This document shows, one piece after another, positions 4,349 to 8,272 of a DNA stretch of 8,272 nucleotides. The stretch comes from Halobacillus ihumii. GTDB lineage: Bacteria > Bacillota > Bacilli > Bacillales > Halobacillaceae. The stretch lies in contig NZ_CACVAO010000004.1 of the NCBI RefSeq assembly GCF_902726645.1, forward strand, positions 1 to 8,272, read 5' to 3'. Position 1 is the stretch's first letter. Every line of letters starts with the position of its first letter. Position numbers and translations under genes: made by a program. The notes under the pieces are model-generated. The model worked only from the letters and a program-made list of their open reading frames with translations, was not told the origin of the DNA and ran no database searches.

Positions 4349-4600
4349 ATGTTCAGCAGAATGAAGTTAATGACTAAATCATTGGGCCATAATTTTGAAT
4401 TGGTTGTACCAAATGATGAGACTGATTTAAAGCAAGATATTTCAGGCTTTTTAGTAGGTACTGGTGGAAAACTCAATATTATGAATAGTAATGGGCAGGA
4501 TGTAATTCTAAATGTTACAGAAGGTGTTGTTTATCCACTCAATGCAAAACGTATTTTAGAAACTGGAACAACTGCTCAAGGAATTGTAATTCTATATTAA
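4349..4600 (+). CDS. Phage/GTA-type spike base protein-like
   Basis: An 83-residue beta-rich protein that closely follows the pattern of the spike base protein family named after Rhodobacter gene transfer agent protein Rcc01079. The N-terminal part has FELVVPNDETDL (family: ..ITPSDsTDL). The middle has GFLVGTGGKLNIM and NGQDVILNVTEG (family: aLYVGtgGdl.v...G..v.f.nv..G). The end is YPLNAKRILETGTTAQGIVILY (family: lPvrvkrV..TGTTA.gIvaly). In the GTA this protein is the base for head spikes. The ATG follows AGGAGG (4336-4341). It is flanked by small phage-style genes, but no capsid, portal or terminase is present. The match is by eye; if correct it is a virion component on an 8-kb circle. Confidence 0.72.
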   Translation: MFSRMKLMTKSLGHNFELVVPNDETDLKQDISGFLVGTGGKLNIMNSNGQDVILNVTEGVVYPLNAKRILETGTTAQGIVILY

Positions 4601-4618
4601 ATAGCAGGAGGAAATAGC

Positions 4619-4816
4619 ATGAATTTGGATAGTAAAGCATTTATATCACTTACAAACGAGCAAAAGAAAGAAATGCTAGATATGGAAAGACAAAAAGCAG
4701 ACTTAGAATCTTTAGTGTTACAAGAAAGCTGTAACTATCAAATAGCTCAAATGATCGCACAAATAGAAGAAATCAAACAGCAACAAAAAGCCGTGTTAAA
4801 TCAGCATGTACATTAG
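4619..4816 (+). CDS. 65-aa coiled-coil hypothetical protein
   Basis: A short hydrophilic, almost wholly helical protein. Residues 12-60 have heptad-like spacing of Leu, Met and Ile (EQKKEMLDMERQKADLESLV, then QIAQMIAQIEEIKQQQKAVL), broken near one Cys in QESCNYQ. It is probably a dimeric coiled coil. The start follows CAGGAGGAA (4605-4613). This stretch is exactly complementary over 11 bases (4603-4613) to the loop of the large stem-loop at 5155-5278, so translation may be controlled by that element. It lies 18 bases after the spike-like gene, suggesting an accessory or assembly partner; no family recognised. Confidence 0.72.
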   Translation: MNLDSKAFISLTNEQKKEMLDMERQKADLESLVLQESCNYQIAQMIAQIEEIKQQQKAVLNQHVH

Positions 4817-4834
4817 GTAAAGGGGATAGTTCGA

Positions 4835-5152
4835 ATGCCAGTAGATTATTTAAGTGATAATTACATGTATAAGCAAAGGGGAAAACGTCCAAAGAGGATG
4901 CCAAGGTTTATGCCATTTAAGAACTCATACGACAATGGATTTTATAACAGCAAACTAGCATATGAGAAACTGCACAGAAAACTCTTTGGTACAAGATCTT
5001 ATAAAGAGCTATCCAACGAAGAACAGACAGTATTAGTAAACGAATTTATAGACAAATTCAAAGCTGATTCTAAGGAAACGTTAAAGGAATACAAGAATCG
5101 GACTTACTTTGGATTAAAAGCAGAATGGAAAGCTGAAAGAACAACTAAATAA
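4835..5152 (+). CDS. 105-aa basic hypothetical protein
   Basis: A basic protein rich in aromatic residues and lysine. The N-terminal 35 residues are rich in Tyr, Lys, Arg and Pro (KQRGKRPKRMPRFMPFKN). The rest is helical (YEKLHRKLFGTRSYKELSNEEQTVLVNEFIDKFK, then LKEYKNRTYFGLKAEWKAER). The charge and the conserved-looking SNEEQ..LV..F motif suggest nucleic-acid binding, but no family is recognised. The ATG follows AAAGGGG (4819-4825). It is the last gene of the phage-like cluster; the left arm of the 124-bp inverted repeat begins two bases after its stop. Confidence 0.72.
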   Translation: MPVDYLSDNYMYKQRGKRPKRMPRFMPFKNSYDNGFYNSKLAYEKLHRKLFGTRSYKELSNEEQTVLVNEFIDKFKADSKETLKEYKNRTYFGLKAEWKAERTTK

Positions 5153-5154
5153 TT

Positions 5155-5278
5155 AACCACATTATAAGATACTCTAGTGGCCCTCTGATAACTTCCTCCT
5201 GCTCAAAGGGTAAAACCTATAGTTATAAAGATAATAACGTTGTAGAGGGTTGCTAGAGTATCTTATAAAGGGGGTGGT
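5155..5278. repeat. 124-bp imperfect palindrome with anti-Shine-Dalgarno loop
   Basis: Three nested stems are present: AACCAC/GTGGTT (5155-5160 with 5273-5278), a perfect 16-bp arm (5162-5177 with 5253-5268) and CCCTCT/AGAGGG (5181-5186 with 5244-5249). The 57-base apical region contains TTCCTCCTGCT (5193-5203), the exact complement of the ribosome site of the 4619 gene. There is no U-run after the stem, so it is not a simple terminator. It may be an RNA control or stability element at the 3' end of the phage-like operon, a protein-bound cruciform or oriT-like site, or a small inverted-repeat mobile remnant. No target duplication is visible. Confidence 0.7.
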
Positions 5279-5296
5279 TACAATGATTGTTTAACT

Positions 5297-5394
5297 GGTT
5301 AATAACTAAGTAATAACAGGATTGTAGTATAGCTAAACTTTGTGCATATGGTTAACAACCATCTTCTAATTTGATCCATTGGTTGATAACCAAT
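5297..5394. repeat. Three GGTT-N3-AACC palindromes, centromere- or iteron-like
   Basis: The sites are GGTTAATAACT (5297-5307), ATGGTT-AAC-AACCAT (5348-5362) and ATTGGTT-GAT-AACCAAT (5378-5394). Their centres are 53 and 31 bases apart, close to five and three helical turns, so a bound protein would lie on one face. Such phased palindromes in a noncoding region fit a partition site, an operator array or origin iterons. The MerR-like protein at 6659 is the most natural candidate binder, by inference. Confidence 0.55.
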
Positions 5395-5419
5395 TGACGA
5401 GGGTTATTGTAAAACCAAC

Positions 5420-5456
5420 AGTCCCTGGACTCAATTAAAATAAAATATATTTTAAT
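5420..5456. repeat. Two short palindromes, one pure A/T
   Basis: AGTCC-CT-GGACT (5420-5431) is followed by a nine-pair A/T palindrome, ATTAAAATA (5434-5442) with TATTTTAAT (5448-5456). Both lie just downstream of the GGTT-N3-AACC array and may be an unwinding element or protein site. Confidence 0.45.
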
Positions 5457-5498
5457 CTATTCAGGCCAAACTCAAAGTAGAACAATTATTTTTAAAAA

Positions 5499-5514
5499 GG
5501 CATTGGAAGATGCC
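5499..5514. repeat. Hairpin GGCAT-TGGAAG-ATGCC, twin 1
   Basis: A five-pair stem with a six-base loop. The twin at 5593-5608 has the same loop and the stem GGTAT/ATACC, so one base pair changed on both sides. Conservation of pairing with an identical loop suggests the structure matters. A further small hairpin, TTCAC-GTA-GTGAA, lies at 5526-5538. Confidence 0.5.
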
Positions 5515-5592
5515 AAACTAGCTCCTTCACGTAGTGAATGGTTAGATTTATAAGTGTCATAAAATGGTTATAGTTTCAATTCAATAATTCAA

Positions 5593-5637
5593 GGTATTGG
5601 AAGATACCTAACCTTTGTGCTTAAAGGTTTGCTTTTT
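5593..5637 (+). repeat. Hairpin twin 2 followed by a terminator-like stem
   Basis: GGTAT-TGGAAG-ATACC (5593-5608) is followed by AACCTTT/AAAGGTT (5610-5616 with 5623-5629) and then TGCTTTTT (5630-5637). The second stem could end transcripts from upstream. Beyond it lie ATTTGAG/CTCAAAT (5642-5648 with 5658-5664), the palindrome GTGGCCAC (5679-5686) and AGCC-ATG-GGCT (5694-5704) before TTTTT (5711-5715). No gene was found in 5153-5822. Confidence 0.5.
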
Positions 5638-5719
5638 GAGTATTTGAGATTGGTAACCTCAAATCATTTGTCTAGTCTGTGGCCACCATTAATAGCCATG
5701 GGCTGGATGCTTTTTATTA

Positions 5720-5743
5720 GTAACACAATGGGAATAGAGTTAC
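5720..5743. repeat. GTAAC-N14-GTTAC dyad, copy C
   Basis: GTAAC (5720-5724) and GTTAC (5739-5743) are embedded in TTAGTAACACAAT-N7-GAGTTACA (5717-5744), the same extended match as at 3131-3158. The copy lies directly upstream of the endonuclease promoter, where a bound protein could act on it. Confidence 0.6.
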
Positions 5744-5752
5744 ATAATCGAA

Positions 5753-5791
5753 CAAATGTTTGTGTACAATCTCCTAATAATTGGATATTAT
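5753..5791 (+). promoter_or_regulatory. Endonuclease promoter with shared CAAATGTTTG operator
   Basis: TGTACA (5763-5768), 17 bases, then TATTAT (5786-5791). CAAATGTTTG (5753-5762) abuts the -35 box exactly as CAAATATTTG does at the small-RNA promoter; the 16-base block matches at 14 positions. Transcription should begin near 5798, inside the loop of the 5770-5815 inverted repeat. Confidence 0.6.
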
Positions 5792-5815
5792 AAAATAAAA
5801 TAGCTTATTAGGAGA
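5770..5815 (+). promoter_or_regulatory. Inverted repeat sequestering the endonuclease ribosome site
   Basis: The perfect 11-base arms TCTCCTAATAA (5770-5780) and TTATTAGGAGA (5805-5815) flank a 24-base loop. The right arm contains most of the Shine-Dalgarno GGAGAGG (5811-5817) of the endonuclease. Readthrough RNA would hide the site. RNA started at the promoter inside the loop lacks the left arm and leaves it open. Confidence 0.68.
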
Positions 5816-5822
5816 GGATAGT

Positions 5823-6632
5823 ATGCCAACAGGTGTATATAAGAGAAAGCCAATGAGTGAAGAGACTAAACGTAAAATTAGTGAAGCAACAAAGAAAAGG
5901 TATAAGGATCCTGAAGAAAGAAAGAAATCAAGTGAAATAATGAAAGGTAAAAATAAGGGTAGAAAACATTCAGAAGAAGCTAGAAAGAAGATGTCTAAAG
6001 CGCACAAAGGCAAAAAGCATACTGAAGAACATAGAAGGAAAATGTCAGAAGCAAATAAAGGTAAACAGCACACAGAAGAAGTGAAAAAGAAAATTGGTAA
6101 GGCGAGTAAGGAAAGATTTAAAACAAATGAGAAAAGAAAAAATTTAAGTGAAAAAGTGAGTGACGGCTTAAGAAGAAAATATAAAAAAGATCCAAACTAC
6201 AAGAGAAAATTAAGCAAAAAGAGGAAAGAATGGTGGGCAAACTTATCAAAAGAAGAAAAAGAAAATGCACTAAAGAAACGCATTGAGTACTGGAACAAAA
6301 ACACTACAAGCACAACAATAGAAATAGCAATGCAAGAGCTACTTGATCAATTAAATATTGAGTATGATACACAAGTTTATTTCACAGATGGTAAAAACAA
6401 CTTCTTTGCTGATATATGGGTACCATCTAAAAACACTATTATTGAATGCAATGGAGATTACTGGCACAGCCTACCAGATAGAATTGAGCGTGATAAAAAA
6501 TTACAAGATTACTGTGATCAACAAGGGGTTAAATTATTCTGGTGCTGGGAGTCAGATATAAAACAAGACCCGCACAAAGCATTAAAGAAAGCACATAAAG
6601 AATATAATGGCAGGAAATCATCTCATATATAG
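5823..6632 (+). CDS. Free-standing homing endonuclease, NUMOD3 repeats plus Vsr-like (EDxHD) nuclease domain
   Basis: A putative mobile DNA endonuclease that cuts a target lacking its own gene. Residues 10-100 are Lys-rich NUMOD3-type DNA-binding repeats; three 17-residue units start at H49, H66 and H83 (HxEE...KKMSxAxKGK). A second basic stretch (100-155) follows. Residues 162-258 form a Vsr/very-short-patch-like PD-(D/E)XK domain with the residues expected for the EDxHD class: E167, D197 in FFADIWVP, E208 and H215 in IIECNGDYWH, and D224 in ERDKKLQ, followed by LFWCWESDI. The overall plan resembles I-Bth0305I from a Bacillus phage. There is no GIY-YIG or HNH motif. It is inserted between the palindrome-rich region and the MerR-like gene, with its own regulated promoter, as expected of a selfish gene. 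Confidence 0.83.
   Translation: MPTGVYKRKPMSEETKRKISEATKKRYKDPEERKKSSEIMKGKNKGRKHSEEARKKMSKAHKGKKHTEEHRRKMSEANKGKQHTEEVKKKIGKASKERFKTNEKRKNLSEKVSDGLRRKYKKDPNYKRKLSKKRKEWWANLSKEEKENALKKRIEYWNKNTTSTTIEIAMQELLDQLNIEYDTQVYFTDGKNNFFADIWVPSKNTIIECNGDYWHSLPDRIERDKKLQDYCDQQGVKLFWCWESDIKQDPHKALKKAHKEYNGRKSSHI
5967..6119 (+). repeat. Three 51-bp tandem units encoding NUMOD3 repeats
   Basis: Units 5967-6017, 6018-6068 and 6069-6119 encode 17-residue repeats beginning HSEE, HTEE and HTEE. Divergence between units is moderate, so the duplication is not recent. Such modules are short DNA-contacting elements found next to homing nuclease domains. Confidence 0.7.
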
Positions 6633-6658
6633 CGTATTATATTGTGTGAGGTGATAAT

Positions 6659-7234
6659 ATGGAAACAACACAAACAACAGAAAAAGCCTATACAACAAAA
6701 GAAGTATCTGTAATGCTAGATATGCCCATACCGACAGTACGTAAATATGCACAGAGTTTAGAAAGCTTAGAATATAAGTTTATCCGGTCAGAAAGCAATG
6801 CAAGGGTATTTGTTGAAAAAGACATTATGGCAATAAGATATTTTAAAGATTTAAGAGAGAAAACTAATGTAAAGGTTGAACAGGTTGCAAATATAGTAGT
6901 GGAGAAGTTTGGAAAAGGGGCTATACAAGATGTAATGCCTGTCAATACAGAGGAACAAGAGCGATACAGCAACCAATATAACGAGTTAAAAGAAATGATC
7001 AGCCAACAGAATCAACTTATAAAAGGTTTAAGTGATCAGTTGGATAAACAGCAGCATTATATTGAGGATAAAATAGAGCAAAGAGATCAGCAGATTACAC
7101 AATTAATGAATAAAACCATGGCAAATAAAAAGCAATTAGAAGAACCCCCTCAAAAGCAGGATAATAAAGAGGTAGAAGAACAAGAGCAGGAAAATAAGAA
7201 GAAAGGTTTCTTCAGCCGGTTATTTAATAAATAG
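6659..7234 (+). CDS. MerR-like DNA-binding protein with coiled coil and amphipathic tail (DUF3967-like)
   Basis: A 191-residue protein of a type common on Bacillus plasmids and phages. Residues 10-70 are a MerR-type helix-turn-helix with wing (AYTTKEVSVMLDMPIPTVRKY, then FVEKDIMAIRYFKDLRE). Residues 97-160 are a long Gln/Glu-rich coiled coil (MISQQNQLIKGLSDQLDK). A disordered acidic stretch (160-180) leads to the basic aromatic end KKKGFFSRLF, a likely amphipathic membrane-binding helix. This layout resembles RacA-like anchors joining DNA to the cell membrane, so a segregation role is plausible; transcriptional control is the alternative. GAGGTGAT (6648-6655) sets the ATG, 26 bases after the endonuclease stop, so it may also be read from that promoter. 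A terminator follows at 7262-7322. Confidence 0.78.
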   Translation: METTQTTEKAYTTKEVSVMLDMPIPTVRKYAQSLESLEYKFIRSESNARVFVEKDIMAIRYFKDLREKTNVKVEQVANIVVEKFGKGAIQDVMPVNTEEQERYSNQYNELKEMISQQNQLIKGLSDQLDKQQHYIEDKIEQRDQQITQLMNKTMANKKQLEEPPQKQDNKEVEEQEQENKKKGFFSRLFNK

Positions 7235-7236
7235 AT

Positions 7237-7260
7237 GTAACAAACTAAATATAGTGTTAC
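7237..7260. repeat. GTAAC-N14-GTTAC dyad, copy D
   Basis: GTAAC (7237-7241) and GTTAC (7256-7260) lie between the stop of the MerR-like gene and its terminator. The arms and 14-base spacing are identical to copies B and C, but the central sequence differs, as expected for a protein dyad. Confidence 0.55.
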
Positions 7261-7261
7261 C

Positions 7262-7322
7262 AATGCTAAAAGTAGCTAGAATGCAAGAATACCAATGTTT
7301 AAGCTATTTTTTAGCATTTTTT
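7262..7322 (+). terminator. Long Rho-independent terminator after the MerR-like gene
   Basis: AATGCTAAAA (7262-7271) pairs with TTTTAGCATT (7309-7318), and TAGCT (7273-7277) with AGCTA (7302-7306). A U-run continues to 7322. The long loop is unusual, but the outer stem and T-tract are strong. The A-run opposite the T-run might also work on the other strand. Confidence 0.78.
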
Positions 7323-7367
7323 ATGTACTTCGTATGTAACTTATTGTAGTATAAATTTAAGCTGTTA

Positions 7368-7391
7368 GTAACACAACAGCATATTAGCGAC
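7368..7391. repeat. GTAAC-type dyad, copy E (degenerate right arm)
   Basis: TTAGTAACACAA (7365-7376) repeats the left part of copies B and C. The right arm is GCGAC (7387-7391), two mismatches from GTTAC. It lies between a weak promoter candidate (TATAAA at 7350-7355, poor -35) and the ribosome site of the 7412 gene, where a repressor would act. Confidence 0.45.
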
Positions 7392-7411
7392 TCAGAGGAG
7401 GTGAATACATA

Positions 7412-7579
7412 ATGACTGATGAAAAACAAATGGAAACTAAACTATGGGACATTTTAGAAGAAGAAGGAATGGTATCTCTTAGTTTTGAGGAAGCTCAAGT
7501 CTGTACCTACAATAATGGTTTAGTAGTTTCTTTGGAAGATGGAAGTGAATTTCAATTAACAGTAGTAAGAAGCAAGTAA
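7412..7579 (+). CDS. 55-aa acidic hypothetical protein
   Basis: A small acidic protein of 55 residues. An N-terminal helix (MTDEKQMETKLWDILEEEGMVSL) is followed by two predicted strands (AQVCTYNNGLVVSLEDG and EFQLTVVRSK). There is one cysteine and no signal or membrane segment. AGGAGGTG (7396-7403), eight bases upstream, is an almost perfect ribosome site. It is the first gene of an operon with the membrane coiled-coil protein (33 bases downstream) and the 40-aa protein. Not recognised; the strong start signals make it a confident gene call. Confidence 0.82.
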   Translation: MTDEKQMETKLWDILEEEGMVSLSFEEAQVCTYNNGLVVSLEDGSEFQLTVVRSK

Positions 7580-7612
7580 AGAAAAATATTACTCAGAGGA
7601 GAGGATTTACGA

Positions 7613-8134
7613 ATGATTAAGTTTACTAAAAAGAAAATAATGGCAGGTACTTTAGCAATTGGAATATTTGCAACTGGTGGAGCAGCTGGGGCAACTACAA
7701 TTTATACAATTAGTAATATGACTGACCAAGTATATAATGCTGCTGATACTGCAAGTACAGTAAATAGTAATTTAACTGGAGCAACTCAAGAGAAGGTTAA
7801 TTTAAAAGCTATTTTAGAAGATAAGAATGCCACTATTGAAGATGTTGTAAGTAAAGCAAATGGTATTATTGCAGGTAAGAATAGAGCTATTGAAAGTTTA
7901 GATGCTGAGGTTGTTGATCTTAATACTCAAATAACATCATTACAAGATCAACTTGACCAAGCAAAAGCAGGTCAGGTATCACAAGAAGATTACCAGGCAT
8001 TACAAGATCAAATTACTAGGCTTAAAGGTGAGCTTGAAACAGCACAAAGTCAATCATATTCTTTAAAAAAGGATTTAGAACAAATGAGGATTGATGGGGG
8101 AAATAATACACCGGATACAACTTTAATCCAGTAA
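7613..8134 (+). CDS. Membrane-anchored or secreted coiled-coil protein
   Basis: A 173-residue protein with a basic start (MIKFTKKK), one hydrophobic small-residue segment (residues 9-31, rich in Gly/Ala/Ile) and an extracytoplasmic-looking remainder. The hydrophobic part is a signal anchor or signal sequence; cleavage near the Gly-Ala stretch is possible, and there is no lipobox cysteine. Residues 92-158 are a coiled coil with internal duplication (SLQDQLDQAKAG and ALQDQITRLKGELETAQ), encoded in part by a 14-base direct repeat (7938-7951 and 7998-8011). The tail GGNNTPDTTLIQ is probably flexible. AGAGGAGAGG (7595-7604) sets the ATG. A surface, segregation or envelope role is possible; no family is recognised. 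Confidence 0.82.
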   Translation: MIKFTKKKIMAGTLAIGIFATGGAAGATTIYTISNMTDQVYNAADTASTVNSNLTGATQEKVNLKAILEDKNATIEDVVSKANGIIAGKNRAIESLDAEVVDLNTQITSLQDQLDQAKAGQVSQEDYQALQDQITRLKGELETAQSQSYSLKKDLEQMRIDGGNNTPDTTLIQ

Positions 8135-8145
8135 GGAGGGTACAC

Positions 8146-8272
8146 AATTGAATATAAAAGTAAAAGAATGGAATGAGCTTACAGACTCTGAAAGGTTTTG
8201 GACATTAGAGCTAATAGCATTCCAACAATACAAGAAAAGAACCAGATTCGATGACATTGGCTTCCGCTAAAA
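8146..8272. repeat. Terminal direct repeat, copy 2 (circular overlap)
   Basis: Exact copy of 1-127. On the circle this stretch exists once, joining the 7412-8134 operon to the terminator at 145-179. Confidence 0.93.
8148..8270 (+). CDS. 40-aa hypothetical protein, TTG start, complete copy across the circle junction
   Basis: An uncharacterised small protein of 40 residues, beginning MNIKVKEWNEL and ending RFDDIGFR. The TTG start is chosen because a strong Shine-Dalgarno AAGGAGGG lies at 8133-8140, seven bases upstream, and overlaps the stop codon of the preceding membrane protein gene (TAA at 8132-8134). This implies translational coupling. The product is charged and aromatic with no membrane segment. 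It is the last gene of the operon starting at 7412 and is followed on the circle by the terminator at 145-179. I do not recognise the family. The reading frame, spacing and operon position make it likely real. Confidence 0.72.
   Translation: MNIKVKEWNELTDSERFWTLELIAFQQYKKRTRFDDIGFR

Noticed and set aside
5155..5278. Miniature inverted-repeat transposon
   Set aside because: The terminal arms fit, but no target-site duplication is visible and there is no related copy or transposase; kept only as an alternative.
5269..5283. GGGGTGG resembling a T-box sequence followed by ATG
   Set aside because: The rest of the T-box motif and specifier/antiterminator elements are absent, and the ATG opens only a three-codon frame.
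5774..6073. Reverse-strand 99-codon hydrophobic ORF
   Set aside because: It is the complement of the Lys-rich NUMOD3 repeats; AAG/GAA codons read backwards give Leu, Phe and Ser.
5967..6119. CRISPR-like array from regular 51-bp units
   Set aside because: The units are contiguous, in frame and encode NUMOD3 repeats; there are no spacers.
6358..6561. 67-codon + strand ORF inside the endonuclease
   Set aside because: Out-of-frame shadow of the nuclease domain with no ribosome site.
5823..6632. GIY-YIG or HNH classification of the endonuclease
   Set aside because: NUMOD3 repeats often accompany GIY-YIG nucleases, but neither motif is present; the C-terminal E, D, H, D pattern is Vsr-like.
6688..6972. 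Reverse-strand 94-codon ORF
   Set aside because: Shadow of the MerR-like gene with no ribosome site.

Overview
The first 127 bases (1-127) are identical to the last 127 (8146-8272), so the window is a closed circle of 8145 bp read slightly past its start. The 127-base overlap is the size of a common assembly k-mer. A 40-codon gene runs across the join. All convincing genes lie on the + strand. The DNA is AT-rich, Shine-Dalgarno (SD) sequences are strong (AGGAGG, AAGGGG), GTG and TTG starts occur, and Rho-independent terminators are frequent. This points to a low-GC Firmicute, most likely a Bacillus or close relative. That host call is inference; nothing in the window is diagnostic.

Layout. 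(1) 270-812 is a minimal tyrosine recombinase. (2) 863-1085 is a structured leader with a 12-codon upstream ORF that overlaps the next start. It precedes a winged-helix replication initiator (1082-1936) that carries three in-frame 15-bp iterons in its linker, so the origin is probably inside the gene. (3) 1937-2580 holds a terminator, a near-consensus promoter driving an apparent ~80-nt structured small RNA (2154-2234), an AT-rich tract and an attenuator-like hairpin. (4) 2581-3096 encodes an AbrB-like DNA-binding protein and a small protein resembling the N-terminal helical part of TnpB. (5) 3282-5152 is a run of small phage-style genes, several with ATGA overlaps. One (4349-4600) looks like a phage/GTA spike base protein. 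(6) 5153-5822 is noncoding and full of palindromes: a 124-bp stem-loop with an anti-SD loop, centromere-like GGTT-N3-AACC repeats and two hairpins with paired base changes in their stems. (7) 5823-6632 is a free-standing NUMOD3 plus Vsr-like (EDxHD-type) homing endonuclease, behind a promoter nested in an SD-sequestering hairpin. (8) 6659-7234 is a MerR-type DNA-binding protein with a coiled coil and an amphipathic C-terminal tail. (9) 7412-8270 (continuing at 3-125) is an operon of three small genes, including a membrane-anchored coiled-coil protein, closed by a terminator at 145-179.

Together this is an autonomously replicating circular element. It has a replication module, a multimer-resolution or integration enzyme, candidate segregation parts (the MerR/coiled-coil protein and palindromic repeats), a selfish endonuclease and a cluster of phage-like small genes including a virion-type protein. 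No capsid, terminase, relaxase or resistance gene is visible. A cryptic plasmid, or a plasmid-form phage satellite, both fit. Two regulatory networks appear in the DNA. A CAAATRTTTG box abuts the -35 of both the small-RNA and endonuclease promoters, and a GTAAC-N14-GTTAC dyad recurs in intergenic regions around the circle.
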